A stretch of 41,985 nt of DNA, taken from positions 1-41,985 of IMG/VR virus record IMGVR_UViG_3300010149_000043; one strand, given 5' to 3'. Positions 34,712 to 41,985 of this stretch are shown here, one piece after another. This DNA comes from a virus. The translations under genes were made by a program, and so were the position numbers. How positions within the stretch are numbered: position 1 is the stretch's first letter; each line of letters starts with the position of its first letter. Under the pieces are notes generated by a model. That model had not been told where the DNA came from, made no database searches, and saw only the letters and a program-made list of their open reading frames with translations.

Positions 34712-36040
34712 ATGATAATAATAGACGATTCAAAAGAACTAGATTCGTTATTACAAGATATTGAAAATGAGACTCATATATTGGTAGTTCCAATATTAGC
34801 AGATCATCAATTACACCCATCTATCAATAAAATATCATGTATATACGTATATTCAAGCAATGAAATTGAATTCATTGTTCCTATACATCATACTGAACAA
34901 ATAACCGGGTTTAAAGAACATCTAAATAAACTACTCGATCTGGAATCTATATTTGTTCATGACAAAAAGTTATGGTTACAAATGGGCGGAAATAACAATG
35001 TTTATGATGTTAAAACTCTATGGTGGTATACATATGGAGAAGCATACGACGAAAATCATTATTATACATCAGCTCATCATTTTTATTGGAGAAGACATAC
35101 TAATTTGCAGCATGTTAACACAATTGTTCCTTTAATGAAACATATAGAAATGTGTCAAAAAATACGCAAGTATGCAATGCCAATGATAATTAACTCAAAA
35201 TTATCAAACTCATATAAAAAATTTAATAATTATTATCCAAAAATATTTTCTGAAATTGAATCTAACGGGATGCAAACAACTAATTCATTTAAAATGAAAG
35301 AGTTAATTAAAGATGGCCGTGTTTATTCTCAATATCATTATCATACAACTACAGGCCGACCATCTAATGCATTCCGTGGATTTAATTTTGCAGCAATGAA
35401 TAAACAAGATGGCACAAGAGATTCATTTTGTAGTAGATTTGAAAATGGTGCATTAGTTGAATTTGATTTTGATGCATATCATGTAAGATTAATAGCTCAA
35501 TTAATTGGATATGAACTACCCAAAGGATCTATACATACATATTTTGGTAAGTTCTATTTTGGTACAGATTCATTAACATCAGAACAATATGAACAAAGCA
35601 AACAAATAACATTTAGATTGTTATATGGTCATATAGAAAAAGAATTTTTAAAGATTCCATTTTTTAAACAAGTAAATAATTTTGTTTATTCGTTATGGAA
35701 TGATTGGAAAAATAATGGATATATAAAGACTCCAATATTAAAAAGAGTATTAAGTAAAGATAATTTGTCTAACATGAATCAAAATAAATTATTTAATTAT
35801 TATTTACAAGCTTTAGAAACAGAATTTACAGCTACTAGATTAAATAAATTATTATTGTTATTAAAAGAATATAAAACATGTATTATATTATATACATATG
35901 ATTCAGTGTTATTTGATGTTCCAATTCATGAAGCGAAACAAATATTACCAAATATAAAATCATGTTTAGAAGGAAATGATTTCCCTGTTAAATGTAAAGT
36001 AGGCAATATTTATAGTAAAATGAATGACTTCAAGTTATGA
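34712..36040 (+). CDS. Compact, divergent family A DNA polymerase homologue with degenerate exonuclease domain
   Basis: 442 residues with the polymerase landmarks in order. TTTGRPSNAFRGFNF (212-226) is the TGR..S motif. Motif A is FDFDAYHVRLIA (251-262, catalytic D252). Motif B is KQITFRLLYG (297-306), where K297, F301 and Y305-G306 match K758, F762 and Y766-G of Klenow. Q366 falls at the QGTAAD position. Motif C is YTYDSVLFDV (394-403, D397). Substitutions are notable: E710 becomes His257, R754 becomes Tyr293, and the H-D-E of motif C becomes Y-D-S. The N-terminal 150 residues keep the 3'-5' exonuclease outline (SINKISCIYVYS, VHDKKLW, VYDVKTLWWYTYG) but lack its metal ligands. Both polymerase aspartates remain, so activity is possible. 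T4 replicates with a family B enzyme, so this is an accessory. The next gene overlaps by four bases. Confidence 0.78.
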   Translation: MIIIDDSKELDSLLQDIENETHILVVPILADHQLHPSINKISCIYVYSSNEIEFIVPIHHTEQITGFKEHLNKLLDLESIFVHDKKLWLQMGGNNNVYDVKTLWWYTYGEAYDENHYYTSAHHFYWRRHTNLQHVNTIVPLMKHIEMCQKIRKYAMPMIINSKLSNSYKKFNNYYPKIFSEIESNGMQTTNSFKMKELIKDGRVYSQYHYHTTTGRPSNAFRGFNFAAMNKQDGTRDSFCSRFENGALVEFDFDAYHVRLIAQLIGYELPKGSIHTYFGKFYFGTDSLTSEQYEQSKQITFRLLYGHIEKEFLKIPFFKQVNNFVYSLWNDWKNNGYIKTPILKRVLSKDNLSNMNQNKLFNYYLQALETEFTATRLNKLLLLLKEYKTCIILYTYDSVLFDVPIHEAKQILPNIKSCLEGNDFPVKCKVGNIYSKMNDFKL

Positions 36041-37296
36041 TAAATAAAATTATTAATGAATGGACATATCAATTAGATTCTGGATATCCAACCAAAGAAT
36101 CAGATTATGAAGTTCTTCGTACGGTATTACAAGAAACCAATATGCTTTCTGAACAAGAAATTGATCAAACAATTCTGCTAGCAAAAGGATTACATGAACA
36201 ATCACCGGAGCCAACAAATACACAACTTTTATCAGAAGAAGATTTAAGATCAAGATTATCAGATATAAAAATACCTAATGATTTAATTAATATAATCATA
36301 ACTATATATTCCGGATTATCAGATACAGAGAAACAAGAATTTTCAAAAAATTTTAGAATACATTCAATTGAATCATTTATACAACAAGGATATATTCCAT
36401 TTCGAAAATTTTATAATGTTATACCTGGAGGAGCTGCATCTGGAATGGGACGAGGCGAAATGATGACATTATTAGCAGTAAAAGATTCTGGCCCGGGCGG
36501 TACTGAACGACATGATATTGTTATGCCAAATGGCGAATGGGAAGTTAAAGAATTAGAAAAGAAAGCTTTTAGACCAGCAAAAAAAGGAATGGCATTTGCT
36601 TTTGATTTTGCTCCAAAAATTATAAAATTTTATAATGATATTATTGTTCCATTTTCAAACATAGGAGATCCTGGCGATGAATTAATACCAATGGTAGATG
36701 ATAGATCAAAACCATTAGTAAAAAAATTAATTGATATATTAGAATCTAGATTTGAATCCGTTGCTGATATGAATAAAATAAAAAGTGCTAATGAATGGAA
36801 ATTAATGTTATTTCATAATTGGTATGAAGGATTTAAAGAATTAAACCAATTATTTTATCAAACAAAATTTGATAGTGATGTAAAAGATACCAGATTAGTT
36901 GTTAAAACTGGAGGTAAAGAAAAAGCATATTGGATATCAGATACAGATGCTGATAATATTGAATTAAAGTCCGGGGAAGCCGATCCAGCAAATATTAATG
37001 TTGGTGATGCTATTGATAATGTAAATCAAAATATACAAATTTGGTTTAAACGAATTGAATTTAATGAATTTATTAAAAATCCAAGAATTTTTATAGAGGA
37101 ATTAAATACTGTTAAACATACATTTTTTGAAGGAGTATTGGGAGTTATATATTATTTAAAAGAAGCTAAAGATCAAAAACCATATTTATCTAATCCTTCT
37201 GATTTTCTTATATATCAAATTTCACAAGGTCAATATCGTTTTAGATTAACAAATCATAGTGCTAATAATAAACCATATCAATTAGATCAAAATTAG
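36037..37296 (+). CDS. PD-(D/E)XK nuclease-like protein overlapping the polymerase gene
   Basis: 419 residues. GMGRGEMMTLLAV supplies a motif I Glu (E141). HDIVMPNGEWEVKELEK supplies D160 and E169-x-K171, the D-(x)n-E-x-K core of PD-(D/E)XK nucleases, with the usual beta-hairpin between them. A glycine-rich GPGGTERHD precedes it. The N-terminal 110 and C-terminal 230 residues are helical and unrecognised. The gene overlaps the polymerase stop (ATGA), so the two are made together and may act on the same DNA, for example in repair or end processing. A virion-associated or recombination nuclease is also possible. The nuclease fold is inferred from motif spacing only. Confidence 0.68.
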   Translation: MINKIINEWTYQLDSGYPTKESDYEVLRTVLQETNMLSEQEIDQTILLAKGLHEQSPEPTNTQLLSEEDLRSRLSDIKIPNDLINIIITIYSGLSDTEKQEFSKNFRIHSIESFIQQGYIPFRKFYNVIPGGAASGMGRGEMMTLLAVKDSGPGGTERHDIVMPNGEWEVKELEKKAFRPAKKGMAFAFDFAPKIIKFYNDIIVPFSNIGDPGDELIPMVDDRSKPLVKKLIDILESRFESVADMNKIKSANEWKLMLFHNWYEGFKELNQLFYQTKFDSDVKDTRLVVKTGGKEKAYWISDTDADNIELKSGEADPANINVGDAIDNVNQNIQIWFKRIEFNEFIKNPRIFIEELNTVKHTFFEGVLGVIYYLKEAKDQKPYLSNPSDFLIYQISQGQYRFRLTNHSANNKPYQLDQN

Positions 37297-37304
37297 GATA
37301 AGAA

Positions 37305-37688
37305 GTGAGGACACAATTACTGTGCACATTTGCACATAAAAATAACTTAGACATAGTTACAGAATATATCAAACAAAACTTTGAAATTCCAGAAAATAGA
37401 ATATTTGTATTTTCAAACTATGAAAATAGAAATGATTTGTATTGCACATTTAATGCCGAAGACAACGGATATCGTGGTAAAAATACAATATCAATTCACA
37501 GAAAAAAAGAAACTAACACATTGTATACGGTTAATGCATTAAATGAAGTTATCAAAGATTTAAACAATGGTATATTAGATAAAACAATGATATTACCATG
37601 GGAAGCATTTGAAAATTCTTTTTTATTAACTGATGACAATGGTTATCGTAGAGTAGATTTGGTATTTTATAAAAGAATTAATTTTTAA
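37305..37688 (+). CDS. Unknown 127-residue protein
   Basis: Starts at GTG (37305), with AGGATAAGAA upstream, eight bases after the nuclease-like gene. The protein begins RTQLLCTFAHKNNLDIVTEY and continues with NRIFVFSNYENRNDLYCTFNA, an alpha/beta pattern, and ends VDLVFYKRINF. Proteins of this style (QLLCTF.HK..L, then I.FVFSN..N...L..TFN) are, to my memory, found in other T4-like phages near replication or regulatory genes, without assigned function. It is the third gene of the polymerase/nuclease unit and closes it. Confidence 0.75.
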   Translation: MRTQLLCTFAHKNNLDIVTEYIKQNFEIPENRIFVFSNYENRNDLYCTFNAEDNGYRGKNTISIHRKKETNTLYTVNALNEVIKDLNNGILDKTMILPWEAFENSFLLTDDNGYRRVDLVFYKRINF

Positions 37689-37689
37689 C

Positions 37690-37704
37690 TATATTTATAT
37701 ATGT
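37690..37704 (+). promoter_or_regulatory. Late-promoter-like motif
   Basis: TATATTTATATATGT has the octamer at 37692-37699, 23 bases before the ATG at 37723. It is the last copy in the window; the replication genes beyond 38692 lack it. Confidence 0.47.
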
Positions 37705-37722
37705 AATAAAGAAAATACTATC

Positions 37723-38184
37723 ATGATTAAATTAAAAAGCTTATTAAAAGAAACATATGCGTGGGAACGTAGAGCAAATGGATCTTTACCTACATTAAAA
37801 GATGTTCAAAAAGAATATAACAAGAAAAAAGCTCAAGAAGCGGTAACCGATCAGGTAAAAGAAGTTTTAAAAGACAAAGACGGAAACGTTCGTACAGATT
37901 TAAAATATACAGACAATCAAAACTATCAACCAAGAATTGAATTAAAAGATACAAAAATGGATAGTGGTACAAATCTTACAATAACAGTTAGTATAGACGG
38001 AAGCACTCCATTTGATATAGAATTTGATGATTATGATGAAGTTGATGATCATGGATATGAAAAAGCAATCTACTTAATGGGAGCTGACGATGGTGGTAAT
38101 GAATGGGGAATGGAAGGATCAATGGCATTTCATGGAGAATTAGAAGATTTTGATATTGACACATTAGAAAAAATGGAAAAATAA
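37723..38184 (+). CDS. Unknown acidic protein with a possible capsid-targeting N-terminus
   Basis: 153 residues. The N-terminus IKLKSLLKETYAWERRANG is of a type shared by small marine T4-like phage proteins and contains LKE, the (L/I)-x-E cut site of prohead proteases. The C-terminal half is very acidic (FDIEFDDYDEVDDHGYEKAI) with a beta look. It has a late-promoter-like motif. Delivery into the capsid as an internal protein is a possibility suggested by the N-terminus and late-type promoter, not by homology. The next start overlaps the stop (TAATG). Confidence 0.75.
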   Translation: MIKLKSLLKETYAWERRANGSLPTLKDVQKEYNKKKAQEAVTDQVKEVLKDKDGNVRTDLKYTDNQNYQPRIELKDTKMDSGTNLTITVSIDGSTPFDIEFDDYDEVDDHGYEKAIYLMGADDGGNEWGMEGSMAFHGELEDFDIDTLEKMEK

Positions 38185-38585
38185 TGAGTAAATTGCAAGA
38201 AAATATGAGAAGATTTAGAACTAAAAATCTTCAAGAACAATCATTATACAAAACTATGGCTGACATGTATAAAGCTTTAAAGTCTGGTCAAGTTGATGCT
38301 GCAGGAATGGCAGAAATATTAGAAATAGCAGATGCACCGGCTATATCAATTACTACATCCGGAATAGGGTTAGGAAATGATTCAGAAGCAGCTATACAAA
38401 GCGTATTTGCTGCAATCAAAGATATTAACACATTAAATAAAGTATTTCAGATATTAAAAAGATCAGTAGAAGATTATATTGATGATGTCGGCGATGAGTT
38501 ATATGATAAAAATTTTCATGGCGGAGTAAATGTTCCTACAGTTAGACAATCATTACAAAGACTTGGATACCAAATTAAACAATAA
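38184..38585 (+). CDS. Unknown protein, co-translated with the previous gene
   Basis: 133 residues, starting on the stop of the preceding gene (TAATG). The N-terminus SKLQENMRRFRTKNLQEQS is basic and contains LQE twice, both possible prohead-protease sites. The rest is helical, with EAAIQSVFAAIKDINTLNKV and the ending SLQRLGYQIKQ. No recognised family. As with its partner, an internal capsid protein is a hypothesis from the N-terminus and late-type transcription. Confidence 0.72.
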   Translation: MSKLQENMRRFRTKNLQEQSLYKTMADMYKALKSGQVDAAGMAEILEIADAPAISITTSGIGLGNDSEAAIQSVFAAIKDINTLNKVFQILKRSVEDYIDDVGDELYDKNFHGGVNVPTVRQSLQRLGYQIKQ

Positions 38586-38612
38586 AAAAATTAAACAATT
38601 ACACAATTAACT

Positions 38613-38640
38613 TTGAATTAACGAATTAATTACTTATAAT
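38613..38640 (+). promoter_or_regulatory. Sigma70-like promoter before the ssDNA-binding protein gene
   Basis: TTGAAT (38613-38618), a 16-base spacer and TATAAT (38635-38640) lie 52 bases before the gp32 ATG, in a roughly 100-base gap made of A/T-rich direct repeats (AATTAAACAATTA occurs twice). It differs from the late motif, suiting an early or middle gene. Bacteroidota sigma factors use other elements, so this is tentative. Confidence 0.42.
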
Positions 38641-38691
38641 ATAATTAATAAATAAACAAATAATAACAATTAAACAATTAAAGGATACAAT

Positions 38692-39462
38692 ATGAGTTTA
38701 GACTTAAACGCCATAAAGGCAAAACTTAACCAATTAACAACAACCAACGACAGAAAAAATAATTATTTCAGACCAGAACCTGGTAAGCAAAGAGTAAGAA
38801 TTGTCCCTTACGTTCACAGAAAAGAAAACCCTTTCCTAGAAATGTATTTCCATTATGATATTGCAAAGAGAAGTATGCTCTCTCCAATAACATTCGGCAA
38901 TGCAGATCCAGTAGTTGAATTTGCTGACAAGTTAAAGAAAACTGGCGATAAGGATGATTGGGTTATGGGTAGAAAAATAGAACCTAAAATGAGAACTTAT
39001 GTTCCTGTTATCGTAAGAGGTAAAGAATCAGAAGGCGTTAAATTTTGGGGATTCGGTAAGACTATTTACTCTGAATTATTATCTATTATAGCAGATCCAG
39101 ATTATGGTGATATTACCGACTTAATGAATGGTAGAGATATCGATGTTGAATTTACCCCATCAGAAGGGCCAGGACAATATCCAAAAACTGCTATTAGAGT
39201 TAAGCCAAATACATCAGCTGCGACTGAAGATAAAGCAATTGCAAAATCAATAATGGATCAACCTAAGATTACTGACTTATTTCCAGAACCAACGTATGAA
39301 GAGTTAGAAAAAGCATTAAATGATTGGATGAATCCAGAAAGTGCTGACTCTGATACTACAACTACAAAAGCAGATACATCTACTAGTCAAACAAGTGCAA
39401 CAGAAACTGTTACTAAAAAAACAGATGTAGCTGAAGCATTCAACGATTTATTTAACGATTAA
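38692..39462 (+). CDS. gp32: Single-stranded DNA-binding protein (gp32-like)
   Basis: 256 residues. After a basic N-terminal arm come RPEPGKQRVRIVPYVHRKEN and a core with RTYVPVIVRGKESEGVKFWG and FGKTIYSELL, matching the OB-fold of gp32 (...R.KT.YW.NILVVKD...G.VFKYRFGKKIW.K). The C-terminus is a Thr/Ser/Asp-rich linker ending AEAFNDLFND, the acidic tip that recruits replication proteins. There are no cysteines at all, so the zinc-binding subdomain of T4 gp32 is missing, replaced by a short loop near residues 60-80. AAAGGATACAAT precedes the ATG. It heads the replication and recombination module. Confidence 0.9.
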   Translation: MSLDLNAIKAKLNQLTTTNDRKNNYFRPEPGKQRVRIVPYVHRKENPFLEMYFHYDIAKRSMLSPITFGNADPVVEFADKLKKTGDKDDWVMGRKIEPKMRTYVPVIVRGKESEGVKFWGFGKTIYSELLSIIADPDYGDITDLMNGRDIDVEFTPSEGPGQYPKTAIRVKPNTSAATEDKAIAKSIMDQPKITDLFPEPTYEELEKALNDWMNPESADSDTTTTKADTSTSQTSATETVTKKTDVAEAFNDLFND

Positions 39463-39477
39463 TAAAGGACCAGTTAT

Positions 39478-40635
39478 ATGGCAAAGAAAAAGAGCGAACT
39501 GGAAGATTCGTTAGCTGCAACTCTTGCAGATAGTATCAATAAACAATTTAAAGGACAAAATTATAAGTCAGCATTTTTCTTAGATGGTGACGAAGATGCT
39601 CCTACAAATGTTAATGAATGGGTATCAACTGGATGTTCAATGTTAGATCTAGCTATTTCAAATCGTGCAAATGGAGGTTTTCCTGTTGGTAGAATTACCG
39701 AAATAACAGGACTAGAAGCTTCGGGTAAATCCTTGTTAGCAGCTCACACCTTAGCAGAGACACAAAAAAGAGGCGGATTAGCAGTATATATTGATACAGA
39801 ATCAGCTAGTAGTGCAGAATTTTTAACAGCAATTGGCGTAGACTTAAAAACTATGCTTTATGTTCCATTAGAAACAATAGAAGAAATATTTGAAACTATT
39901 GAGACTATTGTTGAAAATGTTAGAAAGTCTGATAAAGATAGATTAGTAACTATAGTAGTCGACTCGGTAATGGGTGCATCTACTAAAATAGAAATGGCAA
40001 TGGAATATGATAAGGATGGATATGCAACTTCTAAATCTATTATATTAAGTAAAGCTATGAGAAAAGTTACTAATTGGATAGCTAGAGAAAGAATATGTTT
40101 AATCTTTACTAATCAGTTAAGAACTAAATTAGGCGTATCTTTTGGAGATCCATGGACAACTGCAGGTGGTAAAGCATTACCATTTCACTCATCAGTTAGA
40201 CTTCGTTTGAAAAACACCGGAATGATTAAAGCTAGAGTGAATGGAACAGATCAAGTAGTTGGAAATAAAACCAATGTACATGTTGTGAAAAATAGAATGG
40301 GTCCTCCTAATAGAAAAATTGATTATGAAATATATTATGATAGTGGAATTGACAACTATGGTGGTTGGTTAAATATCATGAAGAATTTTAAATTAGTTTC
40401 TCAATCAGGAGCTTGGTATTCGTTAGACGATGTTGATCCAGATACTGGAGAAGTTCTAGATACTATTAAATTTCAAAGTAAAGATTTTATGGAAAAGGTA
40501 ATACAAAATCCTGAAATGAAAGATAGATTGTATAATAGAATTTGCGAAGCATATATTTTTAAATATCGTGCTGGCATTGATGGCGGTATTGACGATGTAG
40601 TAGTCGACGAAGAAGTTATAAACGAAGAAGGATAA
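39478..40635 (+). CDS. uvsX: RecA-like recombinase (UvsX)
   Basis: 385 residues (T4 UvsX is 391). Walker A is GLEASGKS (78-85), the catalytic Glu is in DTESA (106-110), Walker B is LVTIVVDSV (156-164), TNQL (211-214) is the switch Gln, and TAGGKALPFHSSVRLRL marks the C-terminal end of the ATPase core. It forms filaments on ssDNA, with gp32 as partner, for strand exchange and recombination-dependent replication. The C-terminus is acidic (DGGIDDVVVDEEVINEEG). It starts 15 bases after gp32 and overlaps the next gene by one base (TAATG). Confidence 0.95.
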   Translation: MAKKKSELEDSLAATLADSINKQFKGQNYKSAFFLDGDEDAPTNVNEWVSTGCSMLDLAISNRANGGFPVGRITEITGLEASGKSLLAAHTLAETQKRGGLAVYIDTESASSAEFLTAIGVDLKTMLYVPLETIEEIFETIETIVENVRKSDKDRLVTIVVDSVMGASTKIEMAMEYDKDGYATSKSIILSKAMRKVTNWIARERICLIFTNQLRTKLGVSFGDPWTTAGGKALPFHSSVRLRLKNTGMIKARVNGTDQVVGNKTNVHVVKNRMGPPNRKIDYEIYYDSGIDNYGGWLNIMKNFKLVSQSGAWYSLDDVDPDTGEVLDTIKFQSKDFMEKVIQNPEMKDRLYNRICEAYIFKYRAGIDGGIDDVVVDEEVINEEG

Positions 40636-41684
40636 TGAACAAATACCAAGAATTATTTAAACAACTTCAAAAAGAAAAAGAAAGTATTAATCAGAGTCCT
40701 GACGATCATATTATGATTTTTGACGGACTCAATACTTTTATTAGATCATTTTCAGCAACTCCTTCAACTAACGAAGATGGTGAACATATAGGAGGTATTA
40801 CTGGATTTCTATATAGCATTGGAAAATGTGTTAGAGATTTCAAGCCTTCTAGATGCATTATTGTATTTGATGGAGTTGGTGGATCTAAGCGAAGAAAAAA
40901 GATTTATAAAGATTATAAAGGTAATCGAGCTAATAAAACAAGATTACGAAGACATGATCATCATATGCCTAGCATTGAACATGAGCAAGAAGCTATGAGA
41001 CATCAATTTAGTAGACTAGTATCATATTTAGATGCATTACCAGTTACATTTTTATCTATGGATGGAATTGAAGCAGATGATACTATTGCATATATTACTC
41101 AAATGTATGAAGCAAAAAGTAAAAAAATTACAATTGTATCAACAGATCGTGATTTTTATCAATTAGTTAATAATCAAATTGAAATATGGTCTCCAATTAA
41201 AAAGAAAATGTATGATACAGAACGTATATTAAATGAATTTGGGGTACATCCTAAAAACTATGTTATGTATAGATCATTTACTGGTGATAAATCAGATAAT
41301 ATACCAGGAGTAAATGGAATAGGACCTAAAACATTATTAAAACATGTTCCTAAGTTAAATTTAGAACAAGAATATAAATTAGACACTTTATGGGAAACAT
41401 GTAATGATAAAATAGATGAGTCTAAAACATATAAAAAGATATTAGATAATCAGAATATTATTTCTGACAACTGGAGACTAATGAATCTAAAACTATTAGA
41501 CATTCCAGCTCAAACAAAAAGTAATATTAGAAGAATAATGGAATCACAAATACCAGAATTAGATAAAATAGAATTTAGAAAATTATTTATGGAAGATAAA
41601 ATGTGGTCAGTTATGAAAAATATGCCGGATTGGTTAAACAATACTTGGTTATCATTGAGTGCTTTTGCACAAAAAACAAAATAA
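40635..41684 (+). CDS. rnh: RNase H / 5'-3' exonuclease (FEN-like)
   Basis: 349 residues (T4 Rnh is 305). The FEN/PIN metal ligands are D30 (IMIFDGLN), D79 (IIVFDGVG), E146, D148 and D149 (GIEADDTI), D171 and D173 (STDRDFYQ), and D218/D221 (GDKSDNIPGV), followed by the helix-hairpin-helix GVNGIGPKT. YKGNR (94-98) is also typical. It removes RNA primers from lagging-strand fragments. The C-terminal 100 residues are a helical extension. It starts on the uvsX stop, and the helicase follows after 34 bases. Confidence 0.93.
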   Translation: MNKYQELFKQLQKEKESINQSPDDHIMIFDGLNTFIRSFSATPSTNEDGEHIGGITGFLYSIGKCVRDFKPSRCIIVFDGVGGSKRRKKIYKDYKGNRANKTRLRRHDHHMPSIEHEQEAMRHQFSRLVSYLDALPVTFLSMDGIEADDTIAYITQMYEAKSKKITIVSTDRDFYQLVNNQIEIWSPIKKKMYDTERILNEFGVHPKNYVMYRSFTGDKSDNIPGVNGIGPKTLLKHVPKLNLEQEYKLDTLWETCNDKIDESKTYKKILDNQNIISDNWRLMNLKLLDIPAQTKSNIRRIMESQIPELDKIEFRKLFMEDKMWSVMKNMPDWLNNTWLSLSAFAQKTK

Positions 41685-41718
41685 TTGGATTTAGTAATTA
41701 TTTTTTATATAATAATTT

Positions 41719-41985
41719 ATGACAGATAAGTTAAGTGAGTATGGTTGGTCGTTTCAAATAAAAGTTTTAGCAGCAATGTTCGTTGATAGAACATTTCTTC
41801 AACAAATTGCTGATATTATACAAGCAGATTATTTTGAATCAGATGCAAATAGTTGGTTGTTAGAAGTAGTATTAGATCATTTTCGTGAATATAAAACTCC
41901 CCCATCAAAAGACGTATTAAAAGTTAAAGTTACAGAGATAGATAATGATGTTCTAAAAACAGCAATATTAGAACAATTAAAAGAA
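41719..41985 (+). CDS. gp41: Replicative DNA helicase (gp41/DnaB-like), N-terminal part
   Basis: An ATG-started frame runs off the right edge after 89 codons. The sequence (FQIKVLAAMFVDRTFLQQIA, then YFESDANSWLLEVVLDHFRE, then YKTPPSKDVLK) matches the N-terminal helical domain of T4 gp41-type helicases (L...YFES..A..TF.LI..H..EYH..PS). The ATPase domain is outside the window. The position after uvsX and RNase H is consistent with a T4-like replication cluster. Confidence 0.8.
   Translation, partial: MTDKLSEYGWSFQIKVLAAMFVDRTFLQQIADIIQADYFESDANSWLLEVVLDHFREYKTPPSKDVLKVKVTEIDNDVLKTAILEQLKE

Noticed and set aside
34953-35135. Short + strand frame inside the polymerase-like gene
   Set aside because: The polymerase frame is continuous and carries the family motifs; the inner frame looks like a shadow.
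34712-36040. Main replicative polymerase of the phage
   Set aside because: It lacks exonuclease ligands, is very short and has altered motif residues; T4-like phages replicate with family B gp43, expected outside this window.

Overview
This window is about 42 kb of a very AT-rich genome of a T4-like contractile-tailed phage (a myovirus of the Caudoviricetes). Every credible gene lies on the + strand, most genes touch or overlap, and the set is the T4 morphogenesis core followed by the start of a T4-type replication module. Three lines of evidence point to a Bacteroidota (flavobacteria-like), probably marine, host: a ribosomal protein bS21 homologue with the Bacteroidota-type C-terminus, an exported protein of a typical Bacteroidota style (signal peptide ending just before QDTI), and fibre proteins of the kind common in marine phages. 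The host assignment is inference.

Layout. 1-200: end of a small membrane-anchored protein. 197-9794: packaging and head genes, with large terminase (gp17), portal (gp20), two unknowns, prohead protease (gp21), two unknowns, phage bS21, a terminator, scaffold (gp22) and major capsid protein (gp23), then a second terminator. 9884-13159: a small unknown and the neck/tail-completion proteins gp13, gp14 and gp15. 13176-22849: a cassette of fibre and adhesin genes with glycine linkers, a YadA-head-like repeat fibre and a LamG-like lectin, ending in a small coiled-coil protein. 22905-25983: tail sheath (gp18) and tube (gp19). 26092-26661: an exported host-like 'moron' between its own terminator and promoter motifs. 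26699-34669: gp26-like baseplate/tail-assembly protein, an overlapping out-of-frame ORF, tape measure, and baseplate proteins including a gp53-like LysM protein and a gpD/gp27-like hub. 34712-38585: an accessory block with a compact, divergent family A DNA polymerase homologue, a PD-(D/E)XK nuclease-like protein overlapping it, and three unknowns. 38692-41985: ssDNA-binding protein (gp32), UvsX recombinase, RNase H/5' nuclease and the start of the gp41-like helicase.

Regulation. A motif close to TATATTTATAATAAA stands 14-98 bases in front of most late genes. It contains TATTTATA, the exact reverse complement of the T4 late-promoter octamer. Four clear hairpin terminators divide the late region, and three of them are followed directly by TTACTGTTT. 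gp32 instead has a sigma70-like TTGAAT-16-TATAAT box, as expected for a different temporal class.

The items most worth following up are: (1) the exonuclease-degenerate mini-PolA with its overlapping nuclease gene; (2) the phage bS21, which keeps the tyrosine that aligns with the anti-Shine-Dalgarno-stacking residue of Bacteroidota bS21; (3) the gp26/ORF overlap, which looks like a +1 or -2 programmed frameshift in exactly the genomic place where other tailed phages frameshift their tail-assembly chaperones; (4) the conserved promoter motif; and (5) the host-like exported protein in the middle of the tail operon.
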